DNA of 18,992 nucleotides from Flavobacteriaceae bacterium (GTDB lineage: Bacteria; Bacteroidota; Bacteroidia; Flavobacteriales; Flavobacteriaceae): contig JABHGH010000097.1 in NCBI GenBank assembly GCA_018672145.1, positions 1-18,992 on the forward strand, in the 5' to 3' direction. Made by a program: the position numbers and the translations under genes. Positions 14,200 to 18,992 of the stretch are shown piece after piece. The notes under the pieces are model-generated. The model was given only the letters and a program-made list of their open reading frames with translations, was not told the DNA's origin and searched no databases. Position 1 is the stretch's first letter. Every line of letters begins with the position of its first letter.

Positions 14200-15852
14200 C
14201 TAATTCAACAACTGTTTTGCGTGGCTCCTTCCCGATTGAGTGATTTGATTCCCATCGAGCATTTGAGCAATTTCTTCAACTCGCTCCTCACCTGCTAATA
14301 ATTTGATATGGGTGCGTGTAGTTGTTTCATCTGTTGATTTATATACCTTGAGGTGGGTGTTTCCAGCTGCTGCGATTTGTGGTAAATGGGTAATTGCGAT
14401 CAATTGGGTGTGTTTGCTAATTTCTTTCATAAGGCTCCCCATGGCTTTTGCCATTTCACCAGACACACCAGCATCAATTTCATCTAGTATCATAGAAGGC
14501 AAGTGATGATTTTTTGCCAAAATAGATTTCACAACCAACATAATCCGAGAGCGTTCACCACCAGATGCAACTTTTCGAAGCAATCCGAAGTCAATTCCTT
14601 TGTTTGCAGAAAACAAGAGAGTTAACGCATCCGTACCCATTGAACCAAGAGTTTCTTCCGGCGCTAGCTGAAAGTTGAATCGTGCGTGCTCCATTCCAAG
14701 CTGAGCCAAGCGAAACGTTAACTCATCAGCAAGCTTTTTGGAATAATCATGACGACACTTTGATAGCTTTTTGGCACATTGCCAAACTTTTTTCTCAACG
14801 ATATCAAGACGTTGTTTTTGGATTTGAATTGATTCATCTCCATCAAGAACAATATTACAAATCGAGGTGAGTTCACGTTCTTTATCCATTAATCCAAAAA
14901 CATCATTAACCAAATGCTTTTGTTGCAAAGAATAAATAGTGCTTAATGTATCACTCACAATCTCGAATCGAATGGGGTCTACAACCACATTATCATTAAG
15001 CTGAGAAATCGACGCTTCGATGTCTTGCCATTCAAACCAAAGATTTTCAAGGCGTGTCGATAACTCTTTAAAGGATTCACCAAAAGAAGCGAGCTTAAGA
15101 AGTACATTTCTCGATTGATTAAGTTGATCGTTTAGCCCCGATTCCTCATTTTGTGCTAACAGTATGATGCTGTGAATGGCTTGTTTAATATCTTCGGCAT
15201 GTTGTAGCTGATTACGTTCCTCCTCTAATTCAAATTGTAAATTTTCATGCAACTGCAATGACTTTAATTCTTCGAGTTGAAAAGAATTGTAGTCGAATGA
15301 TTCTTTTGCTGCTTGCTGGGCGTGAACCAACTCGTCATATTTTTTACGTTCTTGATGAAAAATAGCAAGAGAATCTTGATAATCTTTTCGTAAGTCTAAC
15401 GCATTTGAAAAGGCATCTAACAAGTTGAAATGGAATTGTGGTTCCGCTAGCTGTGAGGTTTGATGTTGAGTATGTAAATCGACTAGATTTGATCCTAGGT
15501 GACGTAACTTTTCAAGCTGAACAGGGGTGTCATTTATAAAAGCACGTGATTTTCCAGAGGGCAAAATTTCCCTTCGCAAAAAAGTTTCGGCATCATAATC
15601 AACTTCAAGTTCATCAAAAACAGTTATCAGTTTTTTTTGAGGAATTTCAAAAGAAACCTCGATGACACACTTTTTATTTGAATCCCGAACTGCAGAAAGA
15701 TCAGCCCTTGCTCCTAAAACGAGAGATAAGGCACCCATTACAATTGATTTACCAGAACCCGTTTCTCCCGTAACCACATTTAGATTGGGACCGAAATCGG
15801 CTTGAATATCGTCAATGAGAGCGAAATTTACTATGGATATAGAACGAATCAA
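14200..15852 (-). CDS. recN: DNA repair protein RecN
   Basis: RecN is an SMC-like ATPase acting in double-strand-break repair. The 550-residue protein has Walker A GETGSGKS (29-36), a long central coiled-coil region (about 150-390, rich in Leu, Glu, Gln and Lys), the ABC signature SGGERSR (430-436), Walker B MILDEIDAG (454-462) and a C-terminal switch region with ITHLPQIAA. Length is normal. The start is a TTG at 15852: a TAG lies two codons upstream in frame, and the translation from TTG gives the expected IVNFALID N-terminus, so the unusual start is well supported. A predicted -7 element lies 20 bp upstream. It is the first gene of the recN-to-rprY run. Confidence 0.93.
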   Translation of the reverse strand: MIRSISIVNFALIDDIQADFGPNLNVVTGETGSGKSIVMGALSLVLGARADLSAVRDSNKKCVIEVSFEIPQKKLITVFDELEVDYDAETFLRREILPSGKSRAFINDTPVQLEKLRHLGSNLVDLHTQHQTSQLAEPQFHFNLLDAFSNALDLRKDYQDSLAIFHQERKKYDELVHAQQAAKESFDYNSFQLEELKSLQLHENLQFELEEERNQLQHAEDIKQAIHSIILLAQNEESGLNDQLNQSRNVLLKLASFGESFKELSTRLENLWFEWQDIEASISQLNDNVVVDPIRFEIVSDTLSTIYSLQQKHLVNDVFGLMDKERELTSICNIVLDGDESIQIQKQRLDIVEKKVWQCAKKLSKCRHDYSKKLADELTFRLAQLGMEHARFNFQLAPEETLGSMGTDALTLLFSANKGIDFGLLRKVASGGERSRIMLVVKSILAKNHHLPSMILDEIDAGVSGEMAKAMGSLMKEISKHTQLIAITHLPQIAAAGNTHLKVYKSTDETTTRTHIKLLAGEERVEEIAQMLDGNQITQSGRSHAKQLLN

Positions 15853-15872
15853 TTGCTACACTTTTAGCTACT

Positions 15873-15880
15873 CAAATATA
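15873..15880 (-). promoter_or_regulatory. -7 promoter element before recN
   Basis: On the minus strand TATATTTG matches TAnnTTTG exactly in the 48-bp spacer between the DUF4835 gene and recN. The predicted start near 15866 leaves a leader of about 14 nt before the TTG start codon. No clear -33 TTTG was found. Confidence 0.45.
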
Positions 15881-15900
15881 AGTTTTTAGATGGTAAACGA

Positions 15901-16782
15901 CTATTTAATTTGCACCCATTTTCCTGCAAAGAATGGAGCAACTCGGTTTAAATCATCAAGTAATTGAGAAGTATCAAACGAAGGGCCACCCAAAAACAAT
16001 TGAACGATTTCATCTGATTTTGCATCAAAAAAAATTTGGATTACCAGACTGTTTGGTCGGCTATCAGAGAGTTCGCGAAGACTGGAAATACTGTTTGCAA
16101 TCATCATTTTACCTTCTTCAGGGCGATCATACATGGCATCAAGACCATTGAGGTGATAATCATACATCGCTTTGCGGAAAAGAGAAAAAGGACTTGAATC
16201 GAGTTGGTCTACCAACCAATATCTATTATTTTTATTTTCGGATTGCTTCCACCCTAGATAACGAGAATTCTGGGAAAAATCAACAATTTTTCTCGCTTGT
16301 TCATAGAACAACGTCCCACCATTAGACGAGAAGGTATCTGCATCAATACCCAAAATAATATATACATAGTAGCTAATCAAGGAGACGAGAGAAGAATTTG
16401 TGTTGTTTGGATTAAAATTTAGAGACTCAAATTCTTGGTAGCTAAAGCTAAAATCATCATCCTTTCGGTTAAACACAGGCGTCACATAGGAAGATCCAAA
16501 AACTGGCCGTGAAGCTTGGATTTGAAGGTTTGCCTGAAACTCATCATTATTATACTTCTCAACTGTAATCAGCATGTTACAACTAACACGGTTATAGACT
16601 TCTGATCTGCGTTCAACCCAGCGCGTTGAGTTCACAAACTCATTGAGTTCTTTCTCTAAGGTTTCAAAGACCTGGGTGTTTGTTTGATCAATCAAATCTG
16701 CATTAACACGAACTTGACAATCAAGAACTTGAGCGTGGACAACACAACTCATAAAAATCAATATAAAAAAATGATTACGCAT
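15901..16782 (-). CDS. DUF4835 family exported protein (PorD-like)
   Basis: A 293-residue exported protein. The start chosen is the ATG at 16782, which gives the signal peptide MRNHFFILIFMSCVVHAQ with cleavage after the AQ; an upstream in-frame ATG at 16827 would put 15 extra residues before it. The mature part begins VLDCQVRVNADLIDQTN, contains the FVNSTRWVERR segment and ends in FFAGKWVQIK, all typical of DUF4835, a family confined to Bacteroidota. From memory, the Porphyromonas member has been reported as PorD, an accessory of the type IX secretion translocon; this assignment is remembered rather than shown by the sequence. It overlaps coaBC by 8 bp (ATGCGTAA), implying coupled translation. 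Confidence 0.85.
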   Translation of the reverse strand: MRNHFFILIFMSCVVHAQVLDCQVRVNADLIDQTNTQVFETLEKELNEFVNSTRWVERRSEVYNRVSCNMLITVEKYNNDEFQANLQIQASRPVFGSSYVTPVFNRKDDDFSFSYQEFESLNFNPNNTNSSLVSLISYYVYIILGIDADTFSSNGGTLFYEQARKIVDFSQNSRYLGWKQSENKNNRYWLVDQLDSSPFSLFRKAMYDYHLNGLDAMYDRPEEGKMMIANSISSLRELSDSRPNSLVIQIFFDAKSDEIVQLFLGGPSFDTSQLLDDLNRVAPFFAGKWVQIK

Positions 16783-17980
16783 CAATGAGTTTCTTAATTT
16801 CATGTAAAACATCATTAGCAACTTCACTTTTACTTTTTAAGGGATAGTGTTGCTGTTCTCCATTAGCAGCTATAAAGGTAATTTTATTTGTGTCATGCTT
16901 AAAACCAGCTCCTTCATCTGCCAAGGAATTTAAAACAATCGCATCAAGATTTTTTCTTTTGATTTTATCTAATGCGTTTGAAAACTCATTTTCTGTTTCT
17001 AAGGCAAATCCTACAAGAATTTGGTTAGTCTTATTCTCGCCGAATTTTTTCAATATATCAACCGTTGGGACAAGTTCAATCTCCTCAGATAAGTTTTTCT
17101 TTTTAATTTTATGAATCTTAGTTGATTTCGGCTTATAATCCGCGACTGCAGCAGCCATCACCACCACTTGACTTCTTTCAAAGTGTGATTGGCAAGCTTT
17201 GTCCATATCATCTGCAGTTTGTATACCAACATGAGTTATACTTGGGTGTAAAGAGATCTCAGCAGTTGGTCCTGAAATTAGAACCACTTCTGCACCCAAT
17301 GTTGCAGCAGCATTTGCAATTGCATATCCCATTTTACCAGAAGAATGATTACCAATAAAACGAACAGGATCAATGGGTTCGTATGTTGGCCCGGCAGTAA
17401 TGAGCATTTTTGTGCCAATCCAAGGTAGACTCGACGCCAAATCTTCTTCTATAAAAGCGACAATATCGTCGGGTTCCTGCATACGACCAACGCCTTCCAA
17501 CCCACTAGCTAGAGCCCCCTCAGCAGCAGGAATATGAATGTTTTTCCTTGAGATGAGAAGATCAATGGCATGTTGGGTCGCTGGATGGGCATGCATATCC
17601 AAATCCATTGCAGGGGCAAAGTAAACGGGACATTTGGCAGATAAATAAACAGCTAAAAGTAAGTTGTCGCAATTGGCATGCGCCATTTTTGACATTGTAT
17701 TTGCCGATGCAGGAGCGATTAACATTAAATCGGCCCAAAGACCTAGATCAACGTGATTGTTCCAAACTTCTTCTTCGTTATCAACAAACTCAGAATATAC
17801 AGGGTTATTTGAAACGGTGGAGAGTGTCAATGGAGCGACAAATGACTTTGCAGCAGGCGTCATCACTACTTTAACTTTGGCACCTGCTTTGATCAGGGCG
17901 CGGACCAATAAGGGTGTTTTATATGCCGCGATACTACCAGAAATGCCAAGTACTATTTTTTTGGCATGAAGGGCAGACAT
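16775..17980 (-). CDS. coaBC: Bifunctional phosphopantothenoylcysteine decarboxylase / phosphopantothenate-cysteine ligase
   Basis: CoaBC joins phosphopantothenate to cysteine (CoaB, C-terminal) and decarboxylates the product to phosphopantetheine (CoaC, N-terminal). In 401 residues the FMN-dependent CoaC domain (1-185) has GISGSIAAYK at the start, catalytic His76 in NNHVDLGLWAD, PASANTMSK (90-98) and PAMDLDM. The CoaB domain (about 190-401) has ITAGPTYEPIDPVRFIGNHSSGKMG with the family Asn211. The substrate-clamp cysteine of the E. coli enzyme (ACGD) aligns with Ser159 in ASGL; I believe this is usual in Bacteroidota. The gene begins 3 bp after rpoZ ends and overlaps the DUF4835 gene by 8 bp. 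Confidence 0.94.
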   Translation of the reverse strand: MSALHAKKIVLGISGSIAAYKTPLLVRALIKAGAKVKVVMTPAAKSFVAPLTLSTVSNNPVYSEFVDNEEEVWNNHVDLGLWADLMLIAPASANTMSKMAHANCDNLLLAVYLSAKCPVYFAPAMDLDMHAHPATQHAIDLLISRKNIHIPAAEGALASGLEGVGRMQEPDDIVAFIEEDLASSLPWIGTKMLITAGPTYEPIDPVRFIGNHSSGKMGYAIANAAATLGAEVVLISGPTAEISLHPSITHVGIQTADDMDKACQSHFERSQVVVMAAAVADYKPKSTKIHKIKKKNLSEEIELVPTVDILKKFGENKTNQILVGFALETENEFSNALDKIKRKNLDAIVLNSLADEGAGFKHDTNKITFIAANGEQQHYPLKSKSEVANDVLHEIKKLIDA

Positions 17981-17983
17981 AAT

Positions 17984-18310
17984 TTATTGATTAGTTTCGT
18001 CTGTATGACGATAGTATATCTTCTCCGCTAGCCATTGCTCAACAGCTACCGCATGTGGCTTAGGTAGCTTCTCGTAAAACTTTGAAACTTCAATTTGTTC
18101 TTTATTTTCAAAGATTTCCTCGAGAGTTTCAATCGGGGTTGCAAACTCTTCTAATTTGTCAAACAATTCTGTGCGCAACTCCTCATTGAGTTGTACCGCT
18201 CGTTTGGCAACAATAGAAACAGTTTTGTAGATGTTTCCTGTCGGTTCATCTAACTGGTTACGATTATAAGTAATCGTAGTATCAGGTGCATTTGAATCTT
18301 TTATCGACAT
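17984..18310 (-). CDS. rpoZ: RNA polymerase omega subunit, Bacteroidota type
   Basis: A 108-residue soluble protein. The segments NIYKTVSIVAKRAVQLNEELRTEL (read as two halves around the KRA core) and the EEFATPIETLEEIFENKEQIE region match the Bacteroidota omega subunit, which assists RNA polymerase assembly. The C-terminus carries FYEKLPKP and the EKIYYR end typical of this lineage. It lies 9 bp after bamD and 3 bp before coaBC, an order commonly conserved in Bacteroidota, which strengthens the call. Confidence 0.88.
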   Translation of the reverse strand: MSIKDSNAPDTTITYNRNQLDEPTGNIYKTVSIVAKRAVQLNEELRTELFDKLEEFATPIETLEEIFENKEQIEVSKFYEKLPKPHAVAVEQWLAEKIYYRHTDETNQ

Positions 18311-18319
18311 ACCATGGAT

Positions 18320-18992
18320 TTAATTGGCTGCAAAGGTAGTGATTTCTTTATCTATATCATCAATTGTCTTCAGACAAGCGGGTAAAAATTCAGAAGCTGG
18401 GTAAGCGCGCTGAAAATCATCGAAGTAAGTCCGTGCAGCTTGCAAGCGTTCTTCTTTCTTAGAATAAACACTATTGATCGCCAAAACAGAAGCTGCTTTG
18501 AATTGAATAAACATCGCTTCTTCACGTAATGGGGTTCCTGGAAAGTCAGCAATAAAATTATCAATTGAACTAATTGCTGCTTTGTAGTCACGGATTGTAA
18601 AAAATTGTTTTGCATTTTCAAAAGACTTACGTTCAATTTTCCGAATCAATTCCGTAACAATCGCGTTGACTTCTGTAAGACGCTCACTATTTGGATAACG
18701 GTTAATGTAATCTTGCAGTTTGTTAAGCGCTTCTTCTGTGTTAGTCTGATCTAAACTGTAAACAGGGGATAATTTCATGTAAGAATAAGCCATTAAATAA
18801 TAGGCCTCTTCTAGTTTTTGACTTTTTGGAAATGCATTTATAAAAGATTCGAACTCATAAGATGCCGTGATATAGGATCCTGTATTCAACAGGCAATTTG
18901 CGTAAAAAAATGTGATACGTTCTGACTGTGGTTTACCTCTGTATATTGGTTTTAATTGCTCAAACAGGCCCTTTGCACGACGAAACTCTCCT
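18320..18992 (-). CDS. bamD: Outer membrane protein assembly factor BamD (5' end outside window)
   Basis: BamD is the essential TPR lipoprotein of the BAM complex that inserts beta-barrel proteins into the outer membrane. The reading frame stays open from the TAA at 18320 to the window edge, so the gene is partial and its lipoprotein signal lies outside. About 223 residues are visible: the edge reads RRAKGLFEQL, then IYRGKPQSERITFFYANCLL, followed by tetratricopeptide-like helical pairs (SYITASYEFESFINAFPKS, AYYLMAYSYMKLSP, ALNKLQDYINRYPNS, KAAISSIDNFIADFPGT). An internal TTG at 18889 is not the start, because family sequence continues upstream. It is the first visible gene of the bamD-rpoZ-coaBC-DUF4835 operon. 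Confidence 0.92.
   Translation of the reverse strand, partial: GEFRRAKGLFEQLKPIYRGKPQSERITFFYANCLLNTGSYITASYEFESFINAFPKSQKLEEAYYLMAYSYMKLSPVYSLDQTNTEEALNKLQDYINRYPNSERLTEVNAIVTELIRKIERKSFENAKQFFTIRDYKAAISSIDNFIADFPGTPLREEAMFIQFKAASVLAINSVYSKKEERLQAARTYFDDFQRAYPASEFLPACLKTIDDIDKEITTFAAN

Noticed and set aside
16783..16827. Longer DUF4835 start at 16827
   Set aside because: It would place 15 residues before an otherwise standard signal peptide and lengthen the overlap with coaBC.
17490..17530. Missing CoaC clamp cysteine in CoaBC (Ser159 in ASGL)
   Set aside because: As far as I recall this variant is common in Bacteroidota CoaBC proteins, so it is unlikely to mean loss of function.

Overview
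The window looks like chromosomal core DNA of a low-GC Bacteroidota bacterium, most likely a flavobacterium-like member. This rests on the AT-rich composition, the family types (Bacteroidota-style FabI, RprY-like regulator, Bacteroidota omega subunit, DUF4835/PorD-like protein, DUF2807 protein), the order bamD-rpoZ-coaBC-DUF4835-recN, and several TAnnTTTG -7 promoter elements close to start codons. I see no rRNA, tRNA, CRISPR array, insertion sequence or prophage. The genes are tightly packed, and the largest non-coding stretch is about 175 bp (1750-1924).

Left part (1-3950). A lon protease gene on the minus strand is interrupted by an in-frame TGA exactly where the conserved Arg of the YTRESGVRG motif should be, and the conserved frame continues to the window edge. 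Divergent from it is a DUF2807 surface/periplasmic protein whose signal peptide and body are in different frames, consistent with one extra base. Next is a convergent UMF1-type MFS transporter that overlaps the DUF2807 tail.

Middle part (4025-9495). A compact operon encodes an alpha/beta hydrolase and two methionine-R-sulfoxide reductases, one with a signal peptide and one cytosolic, all with overlapping ends. It is followed by dihydrolipoyl dehydrogenase (lpdA) and an SDR oxidoreductase. Then come aroQ (minus strand) and the tyrosine recombinase xerD (plus strand), whose predicted -7 elements abut head to head.

Right part (9492-18992, all minus strand). A long run reads, in transcription order, bamD (cut by the window edge), rpoZ, coaBC, DUF4835, then recN, fabI, a YbbR protein, coaE, a sensor histidine kinase and an RprY-like response regulator. 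It joins outer-membrane assembly, RNA polymerase, two steps of coenzyme A synthesis (coaBC, coaE), fatty-acid synthesis, DNA repair and envelope signalling. Predicted internal promoters lie before recN and fabI.

I did not find a clearly new multi-gene system. The strongest observations are the two single-base disruptions at the left end, the complementary MsrB pair with different cysteine sets, and the interlocked gene ends.
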